In this document: in pieces, positions 25,531 through 34,321 of the stretch
How the letters are laid out: every line of letters begins with the position of its first letter
How positions within the stretch are numbered: the stretch's first letter is position 1
The notes under the pieces: generated by a model
What the model saw: the letters and a program-made list of their open reading frames with translations, nothing else
Told to the model about the DNA's origin: nothing
Databases searched by the model: none
Made by a program: the position numbers and the translations under genes
Assembly (NCBI GenBank): GCA_964552655.1
Contig: CAZKHG010000039.1
Coordinates: 1-34,642 of the forward strand
Source of the DNA: CAZKHG01 sp964552655
Lineage (GTDB): Bacteria; Bacteroidota; Bacteroidia; Bacteroidales; Tenuifilaceae
Reading direction: 5' to 3'
DNA: 34,642 nt

Positions 25531-27006
25531 ATGTCAAATCTGATTATCAGGCTTAAATATTTCTTTAAGAGCATAAAAGGCCTCCCTAAAACCGAAGCCA
25601 TTGAATCGGAAGATCAGGCACTCAGGAAAGAGCTTGCTGATTTTACTGAATTCAGCCAATCCAATGATCTTAAGCACTTCGAGGAGCTGAAAACATGGTT
25701 TGAAACAAAAGAGTACCAAAAGGTTAAAGCTGAACTCAAGGCTTTAACCTATAAATCATCCCCCGAATATCAAATTGAAAAGGAATTCCTGGCTATCTCC
25801 AAGGACAAAGCACTTAAAAATTACCTGTCGGTTAGTGAAACCGAAACCCCGGCAAAATTTATTGAATTAGAGAAGTCTGGGTTACCTGAAAACTTTGCCG
25901 AACTTGAATCTTTCGTAAAATCAACAGAATACAAACAAGGTCGGAAACAATTTAAAAAAGATAACACTGAGGAGTATCAAAAAGAGTTGGCATATATAGA
26001 GCTAAAGCAAAACCAGGATCTTAAAGAATACCAAAGGCTTAAAAAGTGGAAACCATTACAGGACTATTTTAAAATTAAAGATTCTGAGGTTTTAAAGAAA
26101 TACCTTACGCTTAAAGAAAAAGTTGAATCACAGGATTTTAAAGAAAGAAAAGCTTATCTGCTTTCAACCGATAAATTTGAAAAAACAGAAACCTATAAGA
26201 ACCTTCAGGAGTATCAATCGTTGGTTAAATCTGAAAAAATACAATGGTATTTCAGCTGTTTAAAAAAGGATAAATTTAAAGAGCTAAAACGATGGGAACT
26301 TTCTTTCAGTGATGATTTCAGCAATAAAAAACTTGATCCCAACAAATGGATTACCCGTTATTTCTGGGGTGAAGCCCTGATAAATAGCAGCTATTCTCTT
26401 GCTTCAGATAATCAGTGGTACTCGGATGGTAAAAACATTGAAATTGCAAATGGTACGTTAAAGATTAAAACAGTTAAGGAAGAAGCAGATGGTATTTCAT
26501 GGGATGCCAGATATGGTTTTATTCCAAAAAAATTCAGCTACACCTCTGGCCTAATATGTACCGGCAGTTCATTTCGACAGAAACACGGACGATTCGAAGC
26601 AAAAGTTAAAGTCAACCCGGCACAGGGAGTTTACCATGCATTCTGGCTTGTTGGCGATAAAATGCTCCCCCAAATTGATGTATTAAGGAAGAAAGACGTT
26701 TCCAATAATTCTATCCAGGGTGCCTTCTTTTGGGAGAAACCCTCGGGCGGGAAAGCAGGAAAAAGACTTACCCAGGCTGGGGGTCTAGATCTAGCAAACT
26801 TTTATATTTTAGGAGTTGATTGGGACGAAAACCAAGTTATATGGAAGGTTAACGGCGTCCCCTTTAAGGTTGAAAAGAACAACTTACCACAAGGTTCAGT
26901 TTATATGATATTCTCATCAGGCGTAAATGGACAGACTGATGATTCTAAATTACCCGTTACATTTGAAATCGATTGGGTAAGGTGTTGGACAGAAATAAAA
27001 CACTAG
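25531..27006 (+). CDS. Cytoplasmic repeat protein fused to a catalytically degenerate GH16-like domain, 491 aa
   Basis: The N-terminal half (about 25-252) is lysine/glutamate-rich, probably helical, with three clear repeats about 70 aa apart. Core pairs are ELKTWFETKEYQ (52) with SSPEYQIEKEFLAI (76), ELESFVKSTEYK (124) with NTEEYQKELAYIEL (145), and TLKEKVESQDFK (193) with KTETYKNLQEYQSL (218). The C-terminal half (about 256-489) has the hallmarks of a GH16 lectin-like glucanase fold: SFSDDFSNKKLDPNKW, FSYTSGLICT, HGRFEAKVKV, YHAFWLVG and the closing FEIDWVRCW. The GH16 catalytic motif ExDxxE reads Q381-I-D383-V-L-R386, so both catalytic glutamates are lost. There is no signal peptide, so it should stay in the cytoplasm. 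It is probably not a glycosidase; a binding or structural role is inferred. Likely co-transcribed with siaC. Confidence 0.8.
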   Translation: MSNLIIRLKYFFKSIKGLPKTEAIESEDQALRKELADFTEFSQSNDLKHFEELKTWFETKEYQKVKAELKALTYKSSPEYQIEKEFLAISKDKALKNYLSVSETETPAKFIELEKSGLPENFAELESFVKSTEYKQGRKQFKKDNTEEYQKELAYIELKQNQDLKEYQRLKKWKPLQDYFKIKDSEVLKKYLTLKEKVESQDFKERKAYLLSTDKFEKTETYKNLQEYQSLVKSEKIQWYFSCLKKDKFKELKRWELSFSDDFSNKKLDPNKWITRYFWGEALINSSYSLASDNQWYSDGKNIEIANGTLKIKTVKEEADGISWDARYGFIPKKFSYTSGLICTGSSFRQKHGRFEAKVKVNPAQGVYHAFWLVGDKMLPQIDVLRKKDVSNNSIQGAFFWEKPSGGKAGKRLTQAGGLDLANFYILGVDWDENQVIWKVNGVPFKVEKNNLPQGSVYMIFSSGVNGQTDDSKLPVTFEIDWVRCWTEIKH

Positions 27007-27021
27007 GCATTCTATAAATTA

Positions 27022-27059
27022 AAAGGGAAGGGGTTCAAAATTTTGAACCCCTTCCCTTT
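27022..27059. terminator. 38-base perfect palindrome, bidirectional terminator
   Basis: Arms of 19 bases (27022-27040 and 27041-27059) with no spacer; the effective loop forms from the central AAAATTTT. GC-rich core (GGGAAGGGG / CCCCTTCCC) flanked by AAA and TTT gives a terminator in both directions. It separates the convergent GH16-like gene and the 258-aa gene and overlaps the stop codon of the latter. Confidence 0.9.
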
Positions 27060-27834
27060 ATAACATTATGGCTGCAATTCTCAGCAAGGTCTTGCGATCC
27101 TCCTTATAGGTCATTTTGAAATCGAAGAGCCAATCCCATTCCTTTGACGTTGAGTTCTTTGGTAAGTTGATAAAGACCGTTGGATTTGTTCCGATTAACT
27201 TATCATCCTCAGAATAGAAAACTTCTTCATAGTCAGTTGAAATAACCGATTTCCCCCTGGGCAAACTGTCGAGGTGATTTTGCTGAATTATCTCTGCTAC
27301 TTCAACAAGCTGATCATGTGTCAACCTGAATTTTTCTGATAAATAATCGGTAATAAAAATGCTAAGCTGGCTTAAAAGATTTATTGAAACTACAAGATCT
27401 TCCTTGTAATCGAATCTTGGTATCCGCTGAATATTATTAATCAGCTTAGAATAGTCGAAAGATTTTCTGGGTTGTTTAAATACCAGATTAGCGACACCGC
27501 CGGTCAGGTCGGTTGTTTCGAATATAATATTTGGGTATTTAGAGTATTTACTAACTATCTGACGAGGATGAATAATATCAACCAAAAAAATTTTATCGCA
27601 TTTTTCAATTAGCTCCTTTATAGGAACATCAAGCAACCATCCACTTCCCAGAAGTCTGATGGTTTTAGGTTGGTATTTATTAACAGCATCAAGAATATAA
27701 TTACCAGTATACTCAAGATGACTTTGCCAACCGCCCTCCTCCCTCAGCATTCGCTGAATTATACCTGTTTGACCCGAAAAATAGCACATTCTGACATCCC
27801 TGAGCCATCCTGAAAAATCATTAAAAACTCCCAT
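27058..27834 (-). CDS. Hypothetical Rossmann-like protein, 258 aa
   Basis: Unrecognised cytoplasmic protein. A segment at about residues 58-88 (TIRLLGSGWLLDVPIKE then KIFLVDIIHP) has the beta-Gly-rich-loop-helix and beta-acidic pattern of SAM- or nucleotide-binding Rossmann folds, so a methyltransferase-like domain is possible. The start is taken as ATG 27834 (MGVFNDFSGWLRD). The frame extends to a TTG at 27873, but the lepA terminator would lie inside that extension. The C-terminal part is hydrophilic with no known motif. It lies downstream of lepA on the same strand. Confidence 0.65.
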   Translation of the reverse strand: MGVFNDFSGWLRDVRMCYFSGQTGIIQRMLREEGGWQSHLEYTGNYILDAVNKYQPKTIRLLGSGWLLDVPIKELIEKCDKIFLVDIIHPRQIVSKYSKYPNIIFETTDLTGGVANLVFKQPRKSFDYSKLINNIQRIPRFDYKEDLVVSINLLSQLSIFITDYLSEKFRLTHDQLVEVAEIIQQNHLDSLPRGKSVISTDYEEVFYSEDDKLIGTNPTVFINLPKNSTSKEWDWLFDFKMTYKEDRKTLLRIAAIML

Positions 27835-27846
27835 ACAGACTGCAAA

Positions 27847-27871
27847 TAAAAAAGGTTCCTGTTCTGGAACC
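27847..27871 (-). terminator. Intrinsic terminator of lepA
   Basis: On the minus strand GGTTCC and GGAACC (27866-27871 and 27854-27859) pair around a 6-base loop and are followed at once by six T. It begins 19 bases after the lepA stop and ends 13 bases before the ATG of the next gene, so it may also set read-through into that gene. Confidence 0.75.
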
Positions 27872-27890
27872 AAAATGTATTTGATAAAAA

Positions 27891-29678
27891 CTAATCCATT
27901 TTTAAAACAGCAAGAAACGCCTGCTGAGGAACCTCAACTGAACCAATTTGGCGCATGCGCTTCTTCCCTTTCTTCTGCTTTTCAAGCAATTTGCGTTTTC
28001 GGGTAATATCGCCACCATAACACTTGGCGGTAACATCCTTACGTAGGGCCTTTACTGTTTCGCGGGCAATTATTTTGGCTCCGATAGCAGCCTGGATGGC
28101 AATGTCAAATTGCTGCCTGGGGATAAGCTCGCGGAGCTTCTCGCACATCTTACGGCCAAAGTTGTAGGCGTAATCACGATGTATGAGTGATGAAAGGGCA
28201 TCCACCATTTCGCCGTTGAGCAGAATATCCAGCTTAACAAGACTGGCCTCCTGGAACCCGTCTAAATGATAGTCGAATGAAGCATATCCTCTGGAAATAG
28301 ATTTTAACTTATCGTAAAAATCAAAAACGATATCACTTAAAGGCAACCTGAAAGTGAGCTCCACCCTATCGGATGTTAAGAAAACCTGATTCCTGAGCAC
28401 ACCCCTTTTATCAATACAAAGCTTCATAACTGCTCCAAGGTATTCCGTTTTGGTAATTACCTGGGCGTTAATAACCGGTTCCTCGATATGATCAATCAGG
28501 GTTGGGGCAGGCAAACCACTTGGGTTATGCACCTCAACAACCTCACCTTTTGTTGTATATACCTTGTAGGAAACGTTAGGGACTGTTGTAATTACGTCCA
28601 TATCGAACTCGCGGTAGAGCCTTTCCTGAACAATCTCCATGTGAAGAAGTCCCAAAAATCCACAACGGAATCCAAAACCAAGTGCAAGTGAAGATTCGGG
28701 TTCAAACGATAAGGAAGCGTCATTTAGTTTCAACTTATCCAGAGATGCCCGTAAATCCTCGTATTCATCAGCATCAACCGGGTAAACCCCGGCAAAAACC
28801 ATTGGTTTAACATCCGAAAAACCCTCGATGGCTTTAGCACATGGACGGGCAACGTGGGTTATGGTATCGCCAACCTTAACCTCAGTGGATTCTTTTACCC
28901 CTGAAATGATATAACCTACATTCCCGGCGCTCAGCTGATCTTTGGGCAATAATTTTAATCTTAAAATACCTATTTCATCAGCATCGTACTCAAGTCCGGT
29001 ATTGAAAAATTTGACCTTATCGCCTTTTTTAATTGTTCCGTTGAATATTTTAAAATAGGCTATAATCCCTCTGAACTGGTTAAACATCGAATCGAAAATA
29101 AGTGCCTGCAAAGGGGCATCGGGATCACCTTTGGGCGGTTTTACCCTGCTGATTATTGCTTCCAGTATTTCCTGTACGCCTTGACCCGTTTTTGCACTCG
29201 CAGAAATTATCTCCTCTCTTTTGCAGCCTATTAAATCAACAATCTGATCCTTAACCTCTTCCACCATTGCAGCATCCATATCAATTTTATTCACCACCGG
29301 GATAATTTCCAAATCATGATTTAATGCCAGGTAGAGGTTGGATATTGTTTGTGCCTGAATACCCTGTGATGCATCAACAACAAGCAATGCTCCTTCGCAG
29401 GAAGCGATAGCGCGTGAAACCTCGTAGGAGAAATCGACATGGCCGGGAGTATCAATCAGGTTCAGTATATAATTGGTTCCCTTATGTTCATACTCCATTT
29501 GGATAGCATGGCTTTTAATGGTAATCCCTTTCTCCCTCTCAAGCTCCATGCTGTCGAGTACCTGATTTTGCGATTCCCGTGCGGTTAATGTATGGGTTAT
29601 ATCAAGCAACCTGTCGGCAAGGGTGCTCTTCCCGTGATCAATATGGGCAATAATGCAGAAGTTCCTGATGTTATTCAT
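27891..29678 (-). CDS. lepA: Elongation factor 4 (LepA), ribosome-associated GTPase
   Basis: Translational GTPase that binds the ribosome and can promote back-translocation; its role in ribosome assembly and initiation is debated. GTP motifs are intact: P-loop AHIDHGKS (11-18), DTPGH (76-80) and NKID (130-133). The LepA-specific C-terminal region is present (RKRKLLEKQKKGKKRMR, then VPQQAFLAVLK at the end). Length 595 aa is standard. The start is ATG 29678, with a TAnnTTTG box 20 bases upstream. Divergent from the HAD gene. Confidence 0.97.
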   Translation of the reverse strand: MNNIRNFCIIAHIDHGKSTLADRLLDITHTLTARESQNQVLDSMELEREKGITIKSHAIQMEYEHKGTNYILNLIDTPGHVDFSYEVSRAIASCEGALLVVDASQGIQAQTISNLYLALNHDLEIIPVVNKIDMDAAMVEEVKDQIVDLIGCKREEIISASAKTGQGVQEILEAIISRVKPPKGDPDAPLQALIFDSMFNQFRGIIAYFKIFNGTIKKGDKVKFFNTGLEYDADEIGILRLKLLPKDQLSAGNVGYIISGVKESTEVKVGDTITHVARPCAKAIEGFSDVKPMVFAGVYPVDADEYEDLRASLDKLKLNDASLSFEPESSLALGFGFRCGFLGLLHMEIVQERLYREFDMDVITTVPNVSYKVYTTKGEVVEVHNPSGLPAPTLIDHIEEPVINAQVITKTEYLGAVMKLCIDKRGVLRNQVFLTSDRVELTFRLPLSDIVFDFYDKLKSISRGYASFDYHLDGFQEASLVKLDILLNGEMVDALSSLIHRDYAYNFGRKMCEKLRELIPRQQFDIAIQAAIGAKIIARETVKALRKDVTAKCYGGDITRKRKLLEKQKKGKKRMRQIGSVEVPQQAFLAVLKMD

Positions 29679-29698
29679 CCTAATTACTAATTGGATTG

Positions 29699-29706
29699 CA
29701 AAGATA
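29699..29706 (-). promoter_or_regulatory. Putative -7 box TATCTTTG for lepA
   Basis: The minus strand reads TATCTTTG, 20 bases upstream of the lepA ATG, predicting a short leader of about 13 bases. It is identical in sequence to the box of the divergent HAD gene (29740-29747). Confidence 0.45.
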
Positions 29707-29739
29707 TTGAAAAAAACATGAAAAGGTTTACTAAAGTTC

Positions 29740-29747
29740 TATCTTTG
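29740..29747 (+). promoter_or_regulatory. Putative -7 box TATCTTTG for the HAD hydrolase gene
   Basis: TATCTTTG ends 21 bases before the ATG at 29769. Its position inside the longer TTG-initiated frame supports the ATG as the true start. Confidence 0.45.
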
Positions 29748-29768
29748 CCTTTAATACAAGTAAAAGCG

Positions 29769-30473
29769 ATGCTAAGCAATATTAAAGTTATAGGTTTTGA
29801 TGCCGATGATACCCTTTGGGATAACGAGCCCTTTTACCGTGAAACCGAGGATGCGTTCTGCGCGCTTTTGAAGGATTATCTTCCGAAAGAAAAAATTATT
29901 GAAGAGCTCTTTAAAACCGAAATCAACAACCTTGAGCTATACGGCTACGGGGTGAAAGCGTTTATGCTTTCCCTAATTGAAACGGGAATTAGGGTTTCAC
30001 GGGGAAAAGTGCCGGTATCAACTATTGATGAAATAATAAAACTGGGAAAGGAACAAATCAACCGGCCAATTCAACTTCTTGACAATGTTGAGATGGTTCT
30101 GGAAGCACTAAAGTCCCGCTATAAATTGATTGTTGCTACCAAGGGTGACCTGTTGGATCAGGAGAGAAAACTGAACAAATCCAACCTGGCCCAGTATTTT
30201 CACCATATTGAGATAATGAGCGATAAAAAAGAAAAAAATTACCAGGAACTGCTTAACCATCTGGATATCAAACCGGAGGAATTCCTGATGATTGGAAATT
30301 CGATAAAATCCGATATCCTTCCCGTTTTAAACCTGGGTGGGTTTGGCGTTTTTATTCCTTACCATATCACCTGGTTGCATGAACAGGTTGATGAGGAAAG
30401 CATACAACATCCTCAATTCCTAAAAGTTAAGTCTCTTGATCAGGTCATTACCCTGCTATTTTCAAAAACCTAA
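29769..30473 (+). CDS. HAD-superfamily hydrolase, 234 aa
   Basis: Cytoplasmic phosphatase-like enzyme of the haloacid dehalogenase superfamily. Motif I is FDADDTLWD with nucleophile Asp11 and acid/base Asp13, motif II is the Thr of IVATKGD, motif III is the Lys in SDKKEKNY, and motif IV is MIGNSIKSDILP. A helical cap lies between motifs I and II. A frame from TTG at 29691 would add 26 residues, but the domain begins right at MLSNIKVIGFDAD and a promoter box lies in the extension, so the ATG at 29769 is chosen. Substrate cannot be told; small phosphorylated metabolites are usual for this group. Confidence 0.88.
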   Translation: MLSNIKVIGFDADDTLWDNEPFYRETEDAFCALLKDYLPKEKIIEELFKTEINNLELYGYGVKAFMLSLIETGIRVSRGKVPVSTIDEIIKLGKEQINRPIQLLDNVEMVLEALKSRYKLIVATKGDLLDQERKLNKSNLAQYFHHIEIMSDKKEKNYQELLNHLDIKPEEFLMIGNSIKSDILPVLNLGGFGVFIPYHITWLHEQVDEESIQHPQFLKVKSLDQVITLLFSKT

Positions 30474-30661
30474 TCAAATACAAAATATTTATTGCAAAAA
30501 GTAATTGACGGTTAACCTGTTTTTTGTACTTTTCAGAATCAATAAAAATTTTTATTAGCTCATTGTAAAAGATATTAATCTCACTTTGAGATTTTGCAAA
30601 TTCACCTTGTAATAGCTTATTTGATAAACTAATAGAAAAATATTCTTCTTGAAGGTCAGCA

Positions 30662-33559
30662 ATGAACAATCTGATTAAAATATTCAACAAGAAACTCTTA
30701 ATCGGCATTTATCTAGTAGTGGTTGTATTCCTTGTGCTGGTAAGTTTAATATATTACAAGTATGAAAAAAAAAGGATTATTGAAGAAAAATACAAAGACT
30801 TACATGATATAACCATTATAAAAACAGGTCAGATAATTCAATGGCAAAACGAAAAAACAGAAGGTATTAAAATTAACTCGCAATCGCCTTTGCTTATAAT
30901 GAGTATTGAGCGATTTATTAATAACATTGAAGACTCTGTTTCAAAAAAGAAATTATCCGAAGTTTTAACATTAGCAAAATCACGATTCAATTTAGAAAGA
31001 ATTAGTCTTTTCTCTGCTAATGGAGAAACAATTCTAACTATAGGCACATCTGATTTTAGCCCTAATAAAATAATTATTGAAAAAATTGATAGCACTAGGT
31101 TCTATAATAAAATTACATACACAGGGTTTTATTTTAACACCATTGAAAATAAATTGCATTTCGATATTATTGCACCGATAAAAGTTAAAAATCATATTGT
31201 TGCCTTACTTTTATACTGTATCAACCTCGATAATTTATTGGGTAATTTAATTAGCCCAAGGCTTTCTGAAAATAGTTCCACCGAACTTCAGGTAATCTGC
31301 AAAAAAGATACAGGTGCCTTTTATATTAATTATTTTCAGAATCAAAAACAGCAAAGATCATCCTGTTATCGTATTCAACAAAATGATGAGATTGGAGTAA
31401 AAGCCTGTTCTGGGCATAATGGGTCGTATATTGGAAAAGACATCAAAGGAAATATCGTATTATCTGATATTCACTATATACCTGAAGTAAATTTAATAAT
31501 CATAACCAAAATTAATCAAGCAGAAGTATTATCCAATCTCAAATATAAAATTGTGATTGTAACGCTTATTATTATTGTTTTTCTAGTGTTCCTCGGAATT
31601 GGTTTGGCTTACATGTTCACAAACAGGCAAAAAAATCTCTACAAGGAGCTATTTATAAAAGAAAAAAATCTGCGAGAAGCTTTGGTTGAATTTCGTACAA
31701 CCCTTTATAGTATTGGTGATGCTGTTATCTGTACAGATATTAATGGAAATATTAGGGAAATGAACCGGGTAGCTGAAATGCTTACAGGTTGGAAGGAAAG
31801 TGAAGCAGAAAATAAGCCCCTGGACTTAATATTCAATATTCTCGATGAAAATACAAGAATTCCCATTAGGGATATTATTGAAAAGGTTATTTCTAATAAG
31901 AACACCGAAGTCCTAAGGACAAATTCCCTTTTAATTACCTGCAAGGGGAAAGAAATCCCAATATCCAAAAGCGTTGCGGCAATTATTGATGAGGCAGGTA
32001 TTTTTTCAGGTATTGTTGTAGTATTTAGAGATCAAACAGAAGAGCGTGCAGCACAAAAAGCCATTAAGGATAGCGAAGAAAAGTACAGACTCCTTTTTGA
32101 ACTTTCCACAGAGGCTATTTTTTTAGTAGATCGCTTTACTGGCCAATATATAGATGCCAATGCCTCCGCAGAAAGGCTTACAGGAAGAACCATCGAAGAA
32201 CTGAAAGGTTTACAAACCAAAGATGTTACCCCTTTTGGCTCCAAAAACAGATTAGTGCAATTGAACAGCACGGAAAAAAGTCAGGAATTTGGAGAGGTTG
32301 AATATATTAGACCAGATGGTACGAAAAGAGTTGCATTGCTTAGCACCGTGATTTTAGGAAACAATACTGTTTACGGGATTGCCAGGGATATAACTGATCG
32401 TAAAAATGCTGAAAACGAATTGATAAAAGCAAAAGAAAAAGCAGAGGAAAGCGATAGGCTTAAAACAGCTTTTTTACATAATATATCACACGAGATCAGA
32501 ACTCCTATGAATGCAATATTTGGCTTTTCGAGTTTACTTCAAAGTCAGGGTTTTGACAAAGAAAAAACGAGCCACTTCACTGAAATAATTTGTCAAAATA
32601 TACTCCAACTTGAGTCAATCATTAATGATATTATTTGTGTTGCAACCATTGAAGCTGGTCAGGAGAAAATCCGAAAAAAAGAGATTAACTTAAATGTACT
32701 GCTCCAAAATGTATTTAAGCAATATGAGTTAAAAGCCAACTCAAGAAAACTTATATTTAAACTACACACAAATTTGGATGATGCTAATTCATCCATTATT
32801 ACAGATGATGTAAAACTTATTCAAATTATTTCCAACCTGTTAAACAATGCCATAAAATTTACGAACAAGGGAGAGATTCAATTTGGATATATTCCTAAAA
32901 ATGATTTTCTAGAGTTCTTTGTTAAAGATACAGGAATAGGTATTCCCATTGAAAAACATAAAATAATATTTGAGCGATTCAGACAGGCAGATAGCACTAT
33001 TGCCACAAACTATGGAGGAACAGGATTGGGTTTATCAATCTCAAAATCATACATCGAATTACTTGATGGTAAAATTTGGGTAGAATCTGAACCAACACGT
33101 GGGTCAACATTTTACTTTACCATTCCTTACCAACCTGCCAATAAATCGCTTTCTAGTCAAATACATAATAAACCCTCACAAGATTATTACAATTTAATTC
33201 AAAAAACAATCCTAATTGCCGAGGATGAAGACATCAATTTCATCTTACTTAATGAGGTTCTTAAAAAGTTCGACTGTAAAGTAATCAGGGCAAAAAATGG
33301 GTTAGAGGCAGTAAATATCTGTAAAAACAATGACCTAATCGAACTCGTTTTAATGGATATAAAAATGCCTGAGATGGATGGATTTGAAGCGACAAAACAA
33401 ATAAAGCTATTTAAATCATCCCTGCCAATTATTGCACAAACCGCCTATGCACACCCTAGCGATAAAGAAAAGGTAAAAGAATATGGTTGTGATGATTACA
33501 TTCCAAAACCAATTTCTGAAGATCTCCTAATCAAATTACTTATAAAATATTTAAAATAA
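30662..33559 (+). CDS. Hybrid sensor histidine kinase, double PAS with C-terminal receiver, 965 aa
   Basis: Membrane signalling kinase. Two transmembrane helices (about 12-32 and 296-318) enclose an extracytoplasmic sensor of about 260 aa, probably of the double-Cache type. Then come PAS domains at about 340-463 and 472-585 (the second starts EEKYRLLFELSTEAIFLVD and ends YGIARDITDRK), HisKA with His610 in NISHEIRTPMN, HATPase (SNLLNNAIKF, DTGIGIP, GGTGLGLSIS) and a receiver domain (about 846-965) with Asp899 in LMDIKMPEMDG and a KPIS lysine. There is no output domain, so phosphate probably passes to a separate protein. No partner regulator is adjacent. The 188-base upstream gap has a 16-base AT palindrome at 30541-30556 and no good TAnnTTTG box. 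Confidence 0.92.
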   Translation: MNNLIKIFNKKLLIGIYLVVVVFLVLVSLIYYKYEKKRIIEEKYKDLHDITIIKTGQIIQWQNEKTEGIKINSQSPLLIMSIERFINNIEDSVSKKKLSEVLTLAKSRFNLERISLFSANGETILTIGTSDFSPNKIIIEKIDSTRFYNKITYTGFYFNTIENKLHFDIIAPIKVKNHIVALLLYCINLDNLLGNLISPRLSENSSTELQVICKKDTGAFYINYFQNQKQQRSSCYRIQQNDEIGVKACSGHNGSYIGKDIKGNIVLSDIHYIPEVNLIIITKINQAEVLSNLKYKIVIVTLIIIVFLVFLGIGLAYMFTNRQKNLYKELFIKEKNLREALVEFRTTLYSIGDAVICTDINGNIREMNRVAEMLTGWKESEAENKPLDLIFNILDENTRIPIRDIIEKVISNKNTEVLRTNSLLITCKGKEIPISKSVAAIIDEAGIFSGIVVVFRDQTEERAAQKAIKDSEEKYRLLFELSTEAIFLVDRFTGQYIDANASAERLTGRTIEELKGLQTKDVTPFGSKNRLVQLNSTEKSQEFGEVEYIRPDGTKRVALLSTVILGNNTVYGIARDITDRKNAENELIKAKEKAEESDRLKTAFLHNISHEIRTPMNAIFGFSSLLQSQGFDKEKTSHFTEIICQNILQLESIINDIICVATIEAGQEKIRKKEINLNVLLQNVFKQYELKANSRKLIFKLHTNLDDANSSIITDDVKLIQIISNLLNNAIKFTNKGEIQFGYIPKNDFLEFFVKDTGIGIPIEKHKIIFERFRQADSTIATNYGGTGLGLSISKSYIELLDGKIWVESEPTRGSTFYFTIPYQPANKSLSSQIHNKPSQDYYNLIQKTILIAEDEDINFILLNEVLKKFDCKVIRAKNGLEAVNICKNNDLIELVLMDIKMPEMDGFEATKQIKLFKSSLPIIAQTAYAHPSDKEKVKEYGCDDYIPKPISEDLLIKLLIKYLK

Positions 33560-33729
33560 AGTGAGTTCAATTTAATGTGTCATTCAGAGAGCAGCTTTAA
33601 ACTAAATGCTAATCTGTATTACACTTTATATAAATGATTCCTTTATTTCTACTCTGTCTCTAAAAAAATTAATCGGGGAAAAAACATTATTAAACTGCAA
33701 TAAATTAAAATCTACCCGTCAATAAATGT

Positions 33730-34299
33730 ATGAAAGATGTAAATGAACAAAGAGGGGTACGCTCTTTTTTGGTTTCTGAGTATCGGAATTTAACACAATT
33801 TGTTAAAAGATACCTGAATGAAAGGTATTACAATGTAAGTGCAGAGGATGTTATTCAGGATGTTGCGCTTAACCTTTTTAGCAAAATCGATATTGATTCT
33901 CAGGTTGAGAATATAACTGGTTATGTTTACCGATCGCTGCGAAATCGAATAAGTGATATTCAACGAAAACAAAAAAAGGAGATCCTTTTAAGGGAGTTTG
34001 CTGATAATGAAGATGACGAACAACTGCTCAAAACATATCTTGTTAATAGTTCACAACCTGTTAAAGAGATAGATTACAACTTGTTTTACCAAAAATTTTA
34101 CGATGTTTTAGAAGAATTAAGTCCTAATCAGCAGGCAGTGATCATTAAAACAGAAATTGATGGGTACACCTTTGAAGAATTAGCAGAAGAGTGGGAGATT
34201 CCGATTGGGACACTTCTTTCATGGAAGCATCGTGGAATAAAGAAAATAAAAGAGATTATCAAGCTTGATGATTTTTATATTGATCGTGAACAAAAATAA
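33730..34299 (+). CDS. ECF-type sigma-70 family RNA polymerase sigma factor, 189 aa
   Basis: Alternative sigma factor. Region 2 occupies about residues 15-85 (YNVSAEDVIQDVALNLF and GYVYRSLRNRISDIQR), region 4 about 125-175 (LEELSPNQQAVIIKTEIDG, then the helix-turn-helix FEELAEEWEIPIGTLLSWKHRGIKK, given here as pattern only around SWKHRG). Length is typical of ECF factors. It has its own ATG at 33730; an out-of-frame ATG overlaps at 33726. A tryptophan-rich membrane protein gene begins 22 bases after its stop and may be its membrane partner. The 170 bases upstream show no TAnnTTTG box, so it may use its own promoter type. Confidence 0.9.
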   Translation: MKDVNEQRGVRSFLVSEYRNLTQFVKRYLNERYYNVSAEDVIQDVALNLFSKIDIDSQVENITGYVYRSLRNRISDIQRKQKKEILLREFADNEDDEQLLKTYLVNSSQPVKEIDYNLFYQKFYDVLEELSPNQQAVIIKTEIDGYTFEELAEEWEIPIGTLLSWKHRGIKKIKEIIKLDDFYIDREQK

Positions 34300-34321
34300 A
34301 AAACAATAAAAATGGATGAAA

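Noticed and set aside
25531..27006. Annotation as an active secreted laminarinase or beta-glucanase
   Set aside because: No signal peptide, and both catalytic glutamates of the GH16 motif are replaced (Gln381 and Arg386).
30448..30708. Minus-strand frame of 86 codons between the HAD and hybrid kinase genes
   Set aside because: It overlaps both the HAD 3' end and the first 47 bases of the kinase gene, covers AT-rich intergenic DNA, and has no recognisable protein pattern or promoter.
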